A stretch of DNA of 11,394 bases, from positions 1 to 11,394 of the forward strand of contig CALMRL010000382.1 of the NCBI GenBank assembly GCA_937873345.1. The letters are read 5' to 3'. This DNA comes from an uncultured Beijerinckiaceae bacterium (GTDB lineage Bacteria; Pseudomonadota; Alphaproteobacteria; Rhizobiales; Beijerinckiaceae). Under the pieces are notes generated by a model. That model saw only the letters and a program-made list of their open reading frames with translations. It was not told the origin of the DNA and did not search any database. Position 1 is the stretch's first letter; every line of letters starts with the position of its first letter. A program made the translations under genes and the position numbers. Below, piece after piece: positions 1-6,156 of this stretch.

Positions 1-143
1 CGGGCGAGATCGGCCTCGCCGCGCGCTACCAGCACCACGCGGGCGCCCTCCGCGGCGGCGGCGGTGGCGGTGGCCAGCCCGATGCCGCTGGTGGCGCCGG
101 TGACGACAATGACCTGATGGCGAAGTGGCTTACCCCTGCGCAT
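1..143 (-). CDS. Short-chain dehydrogenase/reductase, N-terminal part (runs off the left edge)
   Basis: Only the first 47 codons are in the window. The protein begins MRRGKPLRHQVIVVTGATSG and continues IG, so residues 11-22 are the first beta strand and the TGxxxGIG dinucleotide-binding loop of the classical short-chain dehydrogenase Rossmann fold. It is followed by an Ala-rich helix and a second strand (RVVLVARG, about residues 35-42), where the Ala-Arg pair at its end is typical of NADP(H)-preferring members. The ATG at 143-141 is chosen because a GGAGG (155-151 on the minus strand) lies 7 nt upstream. The catalytic Ser-Tyr-Lys is outside the window, so the substrate cannot be inferred. It is divergent from the thiamine-binding-type gene at 368. 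Confidence 0.85.
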   Translation of the reverse strand, partial: MRRGKPLRHQVIVVTGATSGIGLATATAAAAEGARVVLVARGEADLA

Positions 144-367
144 GGCGCGACCTCCGAGGATGAAGCGGAAGCCCTGGTCCGCATGCACACGCCGTGGGTG
201 ACGCCGTTCACCAATCGGACGCCCTTCCATCGGTTGCAACGATCAATCCCTCGCCTTCTGCGGCGCGCTGTCCCGCGGCATGAGAACCGATGGGGCCTAA
301 GCGCGGTTGAGGCAGGGATGCCGATCGCCCATCGTGCGGTCGTCGGCATCGCCATGGAGATAAGGAC

Positions 368-655
368 ATGCGCGTCGCCGCCGACCTGTGCATCGTGCCG
401 ATGGGCGTCGGCCCCTCGGTGTCGCCCTACGTCCGCGAGATCAAGGCTGTGATCGAGGCGAGCGGCCTGGACGCGACGATGCATCCCAACGGCACCAACA
501 TCGAGGGCGAACTCGTCGATATCTGCCGGCTCGCCGAAGCGTGCGAGGCGAGGCTAGCGGCGCTTGGCGTGCAGCGCACCTTCTTCACGCTGATCTTCTC
601 GACGCGCCGCGACAAGAGCCAGTCGCTCGCCGACAAGCTCGCCGCCGTATCCTGA
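368..655 (+). CDS. MTH1187-family (DUF77) thiamine-binding protein
   Basis: 95 residues, about the usual length of this one-domain family. Recognisable features are the first strand ending in a VPMG turn (about residues 9-12), the segment GPSVSPYVREIKAVIEASGL (14-33), the strand with HPNGTNIEGE (39-48) and a C-terminal RRDKSQSLADKL helix. Family members form a ferredoxin-like fold that assembles into dimers or tetramers, and some (YkoF relatives, MTH1187-type proteins) bind thiamine. The physiological role is often unclear, and the ligand here is inferred from family only. The ATG at 368 is supported by GGAGA at 356-360, 7 nt upstream. No thiamine transporter or biosynthesis gene is adjacent, and I see no TPP riboswitch in the leader. 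Confidence 0.85.
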   Translation: MRVAADLCIVPMGVGPSVSPYVREIKAVIEASGLDATMHPNGTNIEGELVDICRLAEACEARLAALGVQRTFFTLIFSTRRDKSQSLADKLAAVS

Positions 656-776
656 CGGGTTCCCCGTACGACCAGAGGCGTGCGCAAGCGCCGCAACCCC
701 CATCGCCTCCGGCCGTTAGCTCGATGTCTTTGCGGCCAAGGCCAAGTTTCAAGACGCTTTCGACGGGGACACCCTC

Positions 777-941
777 ATGACGCTCATCATCATCATCATC
801 GTGGTCATTCTGCTGTTCGGCGGCGGCGGCTACTACGGCTACAACAGCGGCGGCATCGGCGCGGGCGGACTTGGCGGCATTGGCGGCCTGCTGATCCTGC
901 TGCTCATCCTCTACCTGCTGTTCGGTCACGGCCGCGTCTAA
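777..941 (+). CDS. Small glycine-rich two-segment membrane peptide, hypothetical
   Basis: A 54-residue reading frame. It opens MTLIIIIIVVILLF, a hydrophobic segment (residues 3-14). A Gly/Tyr-rich linker follows (GGGGYYGYNSGG, 15-26, then alternating Gly/Ile/Leu), then a second hydrophobic segment (LLILLLILYLLF, 38-49) and a short basic end, GHGRV. Small proteins of this shape (two hydrophobic helices around a Gly/Tyr linker) are common in Rhizobiales and usually have no assigned function; they look similar to DUF3309-type peptides, but I cannot confirm membership. A GGGGA at 765-769 precedes the ATG with ordinary spacing. The stop TAA is at 939-941 and the next genes run convergently. Probably an inner-membrane peptide; role unknown. 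Confidence 0.6.
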   Translation: MTLIIIIIVVILLFGGGGYYGYNSGGIGAGGLGGIGGLLILLLILYLLFGHGRV

Positions 942-971
942 ACGGCGGCCTTCGGTCGCCCGAGACGAGAA

Positions 972-1001
972 CGCCGCCGACCGGGCACCCAGTCGGCGGC
1001 G
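972..1001. terminator. Perfect 10-bp hairpin between convergent genes; possible bidirectional terminator
   Basis: CGCCGCCGAC at 972-981 is exactly complementary to GTCGGCGGCG at 992-1001, with a 10-nt loop. It sits 30 nt after the stop of the small membrane-peptide gene and 24 nt beyond the stop of the convergent molybdopterin-subunit gene. Position and stem strength fit transcription termination for both directions. There is no T-run on either side, so it is not a textbook intrinsic terminator. Confidence 0.5.
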
Positions 1002-1025
1002 AAAGCTAGGCGTCAGGCGGCAGCC

Positions 1026-3290
1026 TCAGCGTTCGAGCAGATCCTCGATGAGGATCGGCGTCTTGCGCACGCGGATGCCGGTCGCGTTGTAGACGGCGTT
1101 GGCGATCGCCGCCGGCATGCCGACGATGCCGATCTCGCCGACCGCCTTGGCGCCGATCGCGTTCACCGCCGTGTCCGTCTCGGGGATCGTCTCCACCGTG
1201 ACCTCGCCGATGTCGGCATTGGTGGCGATGTGGTAGCCGGCGAGATCGGCGTTGGCGAACTTTGCCTGCGGGCCATCGACCTTGCTCTGCTCCAGCAGAG
1301 CGAAGCCGGCACCCCAGATCATGCCGCCGACGAGGTTCGAGTGCGTGGTGCGCTCGTTGATGATGCGGCCGCAGGCGAAGACCCCGACCATACGGGCGAC
1401 GTGCACGGTGCGCAGGATTGGATCGACATGCACCTCGGCGAACTGCGCACCGAAGGAGAAGCTCGAAACGTCCGACACCGGTCCGGCCATCGCCATGCCG
1501 CCGCCGAGCCCCTTGCTCGCAGTCTCATCGTCCATCCCGTGCGGCTTCCACTCCGCGTCCTCGGCAAGTTCGCCAAGCTTCAGCGCGGCGAGCAGATCGG
1601 CGAGGGAGTGGCCGACGCCGCCCGGAGCCGACACCCTGCCGTCGGCGAAGCCGAGCGTCGAGGGCGCGGTCCCGGCGAAGGGCGCTCCGGGCGCCGTGGC
1701 GGCGTCGGCGAGACGGTCGCGCAGCTGCGTCGCCGCCTTGTGGATCGCCGAGCCCGCCGAGCCCGTGGTGATCGAGCCGCCCGCCATAGGCCCCGACGGC
1801 AGCGTCGTGTCGCCGAGCTTCACGGCAATCGAGCCGTCTGCCACGCCGAGCATCTCGCCAGCGACTTGGCCAAGCACGGTGTAGGCGCCGGTGCCGAGGT
1901 CGTGCGCCGCCGTCTCGACGAGGAGCGAGCCGTCGCCCTTCAGCGTGACACGCGCGGCGGCCGGCGCCATCGCGGACGGATAGGTCGCGGTGGCGCAGCC
2001 GTACCCTACCAGCGTGCCGTCCGGCAGGGAGGTCATGCCCGGTGCGGCATTACGCTTGTCCCAGCCGAACAGCTCCGCGCCGCGCTCGTAGCACCGCTTG
2101 AGCGAGCGGCTCGACCAGGGCACGCCCTTGATCGGATCGACCGCCGGCTCGTTCTTCAGGCGCAGCGCGATCGGATCCATGTCCAGCGCGACGGCCAGCT
2201 CGTCGATCGCCGACTCGAAGCCGAAGAAGGACGAGGCCTCGGCCGGGGCGCGCTGGAAGCCTGGCGTGTTGACGTCGGTCGCCACCGTACCCTGCTTCGT
2301 TCGCAGCGTCTTCGATTCGTACATGCGCGAGATCGCCGTCGAGCCGGGGAAGGCGATGTGGTCGATGTGGGACGACTGCCCCGTCTCCTCGAAGATGATG
2401 GAGGTCAGCGTGCCGTCCCTCTCCGCGCCCAGCGCCACGCGGGCGCGGGTCGCCGGGCGGAATGAGCCGACCGTCCACATCGCGTCGCGCGGCACGACGA
2501 GCTTGACGGGGCGGCCGAGGCGTCGCGCCGCTTCGGCGATCAGCACGACATGGGGCAGGATCGTCGCCTTGGAGCCGAAGCCGCCGCCGACGTAGGGGCA
2601 CTCGACGTGCACATTCTCCTGCGGTACGCCGAAGATCGCCGCCAGCCCGGCCTGCGTGCCCATTACCCACTGGCTCGGCACGTTGACGGTGAGCTGATCG
2701 CCAACCCAGGCGGCCGTGGTGGCGTAAAGCTCGATCGGGTTGTGGTGCTGCGCCGGCGTATCGTAGCGCAGGTCGACCTTCACCGGCGCGCTCGCGAAGG
2801 CGGCGTCGGCATCGCCCTTGCAGAGAGCCGCCTTCTCGTCGTCCTCGGGCGCGGCGCGTGCGGCGTCCATGTCGGCGGAGGCTTGCTCCCGGGTGGTGCC
2901 GACCTCGACGAGCGCCGCGGCCTCCTCCGCCGCCTCGATCGTGTCGGCGAGCACCAGCCCGACGATCTGGCCGGCGTAGTGCACGGCGTCCGACGACAGC
3001 GGCATGAAGGAGGACTGCATGTGCCCGCCCTTCATCACGAAGGTCTCGTCCCCGAGGCCCCGGTTGAAGGATCGGTGGGTGAGCACGGCCTGCACGCCCG
3101 GCACCGCTTCGGCCCGCACGGTCTCGATTGCGGTGATCGTGCCGCGCGCCACGGTGGAGCGGACCAGCGCGGCATAGGCGGGATGGCCGTGCGGAAAGTC
3201 GGCGGCGTAGCGGGCGCTGCCCGCGGCCTTGGAACGCGCGTCGCGGCGCGTCGGGCCGCTCGCCTGGATGGATGCGGTGGTGGCGGTCAT
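1026..3290 (-). CDS. paoC: Aldehyde oxidoreductase, molybdopterin-binding subunit (PaoC/YagR type, xanthine dehydrogenase family)
   Basis: 754 residues, near the length of E. coli PaoC. This is the large catalytic subunit of a three-subunit molybdenum hydroxylase, where substrate is hydroxylated with water and electrons leave through the FeS subunit. Visible features: the N-terminal a/b hammerhead region (about 14-130, with SARYAADF); the cofactor-contact stretch HHNPIELYATTA (182-193); the Gly-rich molybdopterin loop GGGFGSK (235-241); RAPAEA (347-352), at the place of the usual RAPGE motif; and a C-terminal AIGAKAVGEIGI, whose Glu719 aligns with the catalytic glutamate of the family. Its ATG overlaps the stop of the FAD-subunit gene as ATGA (3290-3287), indicating translational coupling. 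The substrate cannot be read from sequence; aromatic aldehydes are the known substrates of the E. coli enzyme. It is the last gene of its operon and no XdhC/PaoD maturation gene follows it. Confidence 0.93.
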   Translation of the reverse strand: MTATTASIQASGPTRRDARSKAAGSARYAADFPHGHPAYAALVRSTVARGTITAIETVRAEAVPGVQAVLTHRSFNRGLGDETFVMKGGHMQSSFMPLSSDAVHYAGQIVGLVLADTIEAAEEAAALVEVGTTREQASADMDAARAAPEDDEKAALCKGDADAAFASAPVKVDLRYDTPAQHHNPIELYATTAAWVGDQLTVNVPSQWVMGTQAGLAAIFGVPQENVHVECPYVGGGFGSKATILPHVVLIAEAARRLGRPVKLVVPRDAMWTVGSFRPATRARVALGAERDGTLTSIIFEETGQSSHIDHIAFPGSTAISRMYESKTLRTKQGTVATDVNTPGFQRAPAEASSFFGFESAIDELAVALDMDPIALRLKNEPAVDPIKGVPWSSRSLKRCYERGAELFGWDKRNAAPGMTSLPDGTLVGYGCATATYPSAMAPAAARVTLKGDGSLLVETAAHDLGTGAYTVLGQVAGEMLGVADGSIAVKLGDTTLPSGPMAGGSITTGSAGSAIHKAATQLRDRLADAATAPGAPFAGTAPSTLGFADGRVSAPGGVGHSLADLLAALKLGELAEDAEWKPHGMDDETASKGLGGGMAMAGPVSDVSSFSFGAQFAEVHVDPILRTVHVARMVGVFACGRIINERTTHSNLVGGMIWGAGFALLEQSKVDGPQAKFANADLAGYHIATNADIGEVTVETIPETDTAVNAIGAKAVGEIGIVGMPAAIANAVYNATGIRVRKTPILIEDLLER

Positions 3291-4273
3291 GAAGCCCTCC
3301 CTGCGGCGACGAGCACCGCTTTGGCGACCGCGTTGCGGCCGAGTTCGATCTTGAAGCCGTTATCGCCGCGCGGCACGGCGTCGGCGAAGGCGGCCTCGCC
3401 GGCAGTGAAGGCGCGGTCGCGGGTCAGGCGCTGCCCTTCCAGCGCCGTGCCGGCGGCCGCAGCGCGCCACGGCTTGGAGGCGACGCCGCCAAGCGCCACG
3501 CGGGCTCGCGTGATGGTATCGCCGTCCATCTCCAGCGCCACCGCCGCCGAAACGGTCGCGTAGGCGTAGGAGCGGCGGTCGCGCACCTTGAGATAGGTCG
3601 AGCGTCGGCCGATCGGCGTTGCCGCAACCAGGATCGCGGTGATGATCTCGCCGGGTCGCAGGGTGGTCTCCACCGCAGGGTCGTCGCCGTAGGCACGGTG
3701 CAGTTCGGCGAAGGGGATGGTGCGGGTGCCGCTCGGCGATGCGACTTCGATCGATGTGTCGAAGGCGGCGAGCGCCGCGCCCCAGTCGCCGGGATAGGTG
3801 GCGATGCAGCGCTCCGAAGCGCCGAACAGCGCCATGTCGCGAGTGTCGCCGCGCAGGGCGGAACAGCCCGAACCGGGACTGCGCTTATTGCAGGGCGAAG
3901 AACCATCGCGGAAGTACGGGCAGCGCGTGCGCTGCAGCAGGTTGCCGCCGACGGTGGCCGCGATGCGCAGCTGCTGCGAGGCCGCGAGCTGCAGGCTCTC
4001 GGTGAGCGCGGGATAGTTCGCCTGGAGGAAGGCATCTTCGGCGACGTCCGCCATCCGGGCGAGCGCGCCGAAGCGCAGGGTGTCGCCGCCGGTCTCGACC
4101 CTTTCCAGCTCGGCAAGGCGGCCGATGTCGACGAGGCGCGAAGGCGCCCACAGGTCGCCGCGCATGAGGTCGACCATCGTGGTGCCGCCGGCGAGGATCG
4201 CCGCGCCGGGCAGCGCCGCCTCGCGTAGGGCGTCGGCCATCGAGGTAGCGCGGTGATAGGTGAAGGGCTGCAT
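3287..4273 (-). CDS. paoB: Aldehyde oxidoreductase, FAD-binding subunit with likely extra 4Fe-4S cluster (PaoB/YagS type)
   Basis: 328 residues from the ATG at 4273-4271. This start is preferred to a longer in-frame one because it gives the canonical N-terminus MQPFTYHRAT, sits 1 nt after the stop of the 2Fe-2S gene and has GGAG about 9 nt upstream. FAD-binding motifs are AGGTTMVDLM (28-37) and the TVGGNLLQ segment (108-115). An insertion with cysteines at 118 (RCPYF), 128 (PCNKR) and 137 (GSGC), plus Cys156 (ERCIATYPGD), matches the PaoB-type insertion that holds an additional 4Fe-4S cluster; ordinary xanthine dehydrogenase FAD subunits lack it. The protein receives electrons from the 2Fe-2S subunit and passes them to the final acceptor. 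It lies between, and is coupled to, the other two subunit genes. Confidence 0.93.
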   Translation of the reverse strand: MQPFTYHRATSMADALREAALPGAAILAGGTTMVDLMRGDLWAPSRLVDIGRLAELERVETGGDTLRFGALARMADVAEDAFLQANYPALTESLQLAASQQLRIAATVGGNLLQRTRCPYFRDGSSPCNKRSPGSGCSALRGDTRDMALFGASERCIATYPGDWGAALAAFDTSIEVASPSGTRTIPFAELHRAYGDDPAVETTLRPGEIITAILVAATPIGRRSTYLKVRDRRSYAYATVSAAVALEMDGDTITRARVALGGVASKPWRAAAAGTALEGQRLTRDRAFTAGEAAFADAVPRGDNGFKIELGRNAVAKAVLVAAGRAS

Positions 4274-4274
4274 C

Positions 4275-4793
4275 TCAGGCGCTCCGTCCGCCGGAGGGTG
4301 CGGCCGAGGTTCCGGCCACCTCGCGGATCGCCGCAACGATGTTGGGATAAGCGCCGCAGCGACACAGGTTGCCGCTCATGTACTCGCGGATCTCCGCGTC
4401 GGAGCGGGCGTGCCCCTCCTCGACGCAGCTGACGGCCGACATGATCTGCCCCGGCGTGCAGTAGCCGCACTGCAGAGCATCATGGGCGACGAAGGCCTCC
4501 TGCATCGGGTGCGGCGTACCGTCGGCCGACACCAGCCCCTCGATGGTGGTGATCTCGCGCCCCTCCGCCATCGCGGCGAGCATCAGGCAGGCGAGTTGGC
4601 GGCGGCCGTCGACGTGGACGGTGCAGGCGCCGCAGGTGCCATGGTTGCAGCCGACCTTGGTGCCGGTGAGGCCGATGTGCTCGCGCAGAGCGTCGAGCAG
4701 GGTGGTGCGGGGATCGAGGCCGAGCGCATGGTCGCGGCCGTTGATGCGCAGGCGGAGTTCGAGCGTCGTTCTTGATGGCAAGCCATCGGTCAT
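4275..4793 (-). CDS. paoA: Aldehyde oxidoreductase, 2Fe-2S subunit (PaoA/YagT type)
   Basis: 172 residues from the ATG at 4793. The plant-type 2Fe-2S ferredoxin domain has ligands Cys49, 54, 57 and 69 (VGCNHGTCGACTV, then LAC). The C-terminal helical domain carries the second cluster with Cys109 and 112 (QCGYCTPGQ) and Cys144 and 146 (CRCGAYPN). These clusters relay electrons from the molybdenum site to FAD. The reading frame stays open further upstream, to 5141, but that extension lacks a hydrophobic stretch and the ferredoxin fold begins right after the chosen start. A weak AGGGA lies about 9 nt upstream. E. coli PaoA carries a Tat signal; none is visible here, so this complex is probably cytoplasmic. 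First gene of the leftward operon. Confidence 0.95.
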   Translation of the reverse strand: MTDGLPSRTTLELRLRINGRDHALGLDPRTTLLDALREHIGLTGTKVGCNHGTCGACTVHVDGRRQLACLMLAAMAEGREITTIEGLVSADGTPHPMQEAFVAHDALQCGYCTPGQIMSAVSCVEEGHARSDAEIREYMSGNLCRCGAYPNIVAAIREVAGTSAAPSGGRSA

Positions 4794-4816
4794 CGGGCAT
4801 ATCCCTGCGATCGAAA

Positions 4817-4829
4817 TGGAACCGTTCCA
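4817..4829. promoter_or_regulatory. Perfect 13-bp palindrome TGGAAC-C-GTTCCA, candidate operator
   Basis: The arms TGGAAC and GTTCCA are fully complementary around one central base. The outer bases fit the T-N11-A pattern of LysR-family binding sites. It lies 24 bp upstream of the 2Fe-2S subunit ATG, where a bound protein would block or modulate transcription of the molybdenum-enzyme operon. No regulator gene is in the window, so the binding factor is unknown. Confidence 0.4.
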
Positions 4830-4859
4830 ACAAGCGATCGCCGGCTTGGTTGCCGACGC

Positions 4860-4876
4860 GGCGATGCGGCATCGCC
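4860..4876. promoter_or_regulatory. Perfect 17-bp inverted repeat GGCGATG-CGG-CATCGCC
   Basis: Seven-base arms flank a three-base centre. It is 67 bp upstream of the 2Fe-2S subunit start and well before the cyoA start. It could be a second operator or a leader hairpin for the leftward operon. The G+C-rich background makes chance possible. Confidence 0.3.
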
Positions 4877-4954
4877 CTGCTGTCTGTCGCGGAGAGGTGC
4901 TCCCGGTCATGAAACCGTCGCGGCGCCGACCTATCCGAATGTATGGGCGAAACC

Positions 4955-4970
4955 ATGCGGCGCATGCGGC
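4955..4970 (+). repeat. Close direct repeat ATGCGGC-GC-ATGCGGC
   Basis: Two copies of ATGCGGC (4955-4961 and 4964-4970) are separated by GC, giving a 9-bp period. A third copy is at 4864-4870 inside the inverted repeat. The longer word ATGCGGCAT occurs at 4864-4872 and again at 4964-4972, exactly 100 bp apart. It may be a cluster of protein-binding sites in the divergent control region. Confidence 0.35.
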
Positions 4971-5124
4971 ATCACAAGTCTTGACGAAGGGCATGGGACC
5001 TCCGCATGGGTGGGGTATTGAGACGCGCCGTCCAGGTTGCCGATCTTTCCCGCCACTCCGCGGATGCCGGCGACACGACGATGCGCCATCCGCCGTGCCC
5101 GGATCGTGAACCGGAGCCGGCGCC

Positions 5125-6093
5125 ATGCGGGAGCAAGACACTGCAGACGATCATCCGCGACCCTCGAACATGACGTCCGACATCCCTCGAGGTCCCGTTT
5201 GGCTGTCCATCGGCCGCATCGCCGTCCCAGCCGTCCTCGCGCTGGCGCTGTCGGGCTGCGAGGGCAACATCCTCGATCCCGCCGGACCGATCGCGGCGGG
5301 CGAGAAGACGATCCTGCTCAACGCTACGGTGATCATGCTCTGCATCATCGTGCCGATCATCATCGTCACGCCGATTCTCGCCTGGTGGTTCCGCCCCGGC
5401 AACAGCAAGGCGACCTACCTGCCGGAGTGGGCGTTCTCCGGCCGCCTCGAACTGCTCATCTGGTCGGTGCCCTTCATCACCATCGTCTTCCTCGGCGGCA
5501 TCGCCTGGGTCGGCTCGCACGACCTCGATCCGGCCAAGCCGATCGCAGCGAGCAAGAAGCCGCTGGAGATCGAGGTCGTTTCGCTCGACTGGAAATGGCT
5601 GTTCATCTACCCCGAGCAGAAGATCGCCTCGGTCAACCAGCTCTTCATCCCCACCGGCACGCCGGTGCACTTCCAGCTGACGTCCGCCAGCGTATGGGAC
5701 TCTTTCTACGTGCCGAAGCTCGGATCGCAGATCTACACCATGAAGGGAATGGCCGTTCAGCTCTACCTCCAGGCCGATCGCGACGGCGAATACTTCGGCC
5801 TGTCCACGCACTTCAGTGGCGACGGCTTCTCCGACATGAACTTCAAGACTCACGCCGTGTCGGACGAAGCCTTCGCCGACTGGGTCAGGATGGCGAAAGC
5901 CAACGGCCGCGCGCTCGACGAGCCGACCTACGAGGACCTCTCCAAGCAATCGATCGGCGTGCCGCCCTCGACCTTCGCCTCGGTGGCACCCAAGCTGTTC
6001 GAGAAGATCGTGATGCAGACGGTGCCAGCCGGCCCCGGCCCAGCGCGCGGCACGCAGGGCGGTCCGCAGGTCACGCCAAAGGGCGGCACCTAG
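5125..6093 (+). CDS. cyoA: Cytochrome bo3-type ubiquinol oxidase subunit II (lipoprotein)
   Basis: 322 residues from the ATG at 5125, chosen because GGAG (5113-5116) lies 8 nt upstream. The in-frame ATG at 5170 has no Shine-Dalgarno but would give a more usual signal-peptide length. A lipoprotein signal peptide ends in LSGC (Cys45 from the first start, Cys30 from the second). Two membrane helices follow, at about 62-88 and 108-130, then a periplasmic cupredoxin domain. That domain has the CyoA signature WDSFYVPKLGSQIYTMKGM but no CuA cysteines or histidines, so the electron donor is quinol and not cytochrome c. A C-terminal aromatic-rich COX region (FADWVRMAKANGRAL and on) completes the protein. 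First gene of cyoABCD. Confidence 0.96.
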   Translation: MREQDTADDHPRPSNMTSDIPRGPVWLSIGRIAVPAVLALALSGCEGNILDPAGPIAAGEKTILLNATVIMLCIIVPIIIVTPILAWWFRPGNSKATYLPEWAFSGRLELLIWSVPFITIVFLGGIAWVGSHDLDPAKPIAASKKPLEIEVVSLDWKWLFIYPEQKIASVNQLFIPTGTPVHFQLTSASVWDSFYVPKLGSQIYTMKGMAVQLYLQADRDGEYFGLSTHFSGDGFSDMNFKTHAVSDEAFADWVRMAKANGRALDEPTYEDLSKQSIGVPPSTFASVAPKLFEKIVMQTVPAGPGPARGTQGGPQVTPKGGT

Positions 6094-6096
6094 GTG

Positions 6097-6110
6097 CGGC
6101 TCGTGAGCCG
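6097..6110 (+). other. Short palindrome CGGCTC-GT-GAGCCG in the cyoA-cyoB gap
   Basis: It lies 3 nt after the cyoA stop in the 63-nt spacer, the widest gap inside the cyo operon. As RNA it would form a small hairpin (5-bp stem, 4-nt loop) that might mark mRNA processing or protect the upstream segment. It has no T-run and is too weak to be called a terminator. Confidence 0.25.
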
Positions 6111-6156
6111 TAACGTCTCTTCGCCCGACCGTTTCATCTCGCACCACAGGTAAGCC

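Larger units (their letters stand above)
4794..5124. promoter_or_regulatory. 331-bp divergent control region between the molybdenum-enzyme operon and the cyo operon
   Basis: No convincing gene lies in this stretch, and both flanking operons start from it, so it must hold promoters for each. It contains two perfect inverted repeats (4817-4829 and 4860-4876) and repeated ATGCGGC words at 4864, 4955 and 4964. A TTGACG at 4981-4986 resembles a sigma-70 -35 box for the rightward cyo operon, but no good -10 hexamer stands 16-18 nt downstream, so I do not assign the promoter. The cyoA Shine-Dalgarno GGAG is at 5113-5116. Confidence 0.6.

Noticed and set aside
144..367. TPP riboswitch or clear promoter upstream of the thiamine-binding-type gene
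   Set aside because: I looked for the CTGAGA and ACCTGA-like conserved elements and for -35/-10 pairs in the divergent gap and found none convincing.
655..667. ACGGG-TTC-CCCGT hairpin at the stop of the thiamine-binding-type gene as a terminator
   Set aside because: Only a 5-bp stem with no T-run; too weak to separate from chance in this composition.
785..800. CAT trinucleotide run resembling a His-tag
   Set aside because: In the reading frame it encodes a run of isoleucines in a hydrophobic helix; there is no vector sequence around it.
1230..3563. Long plus-strand open frames opposite the molybdopterin and FAD subunits
   Set aside because: Arg/Gly/His-rich translations without domains; the minus-strand genes are unambiguous.
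4981..5009. TTGACG as the -35 box of a cyo promoter
   Set aside because: The hexamer is good, but at 16-18 nt spacing the downstream sequence (GCATGG and neighbours) is not a credible -10.
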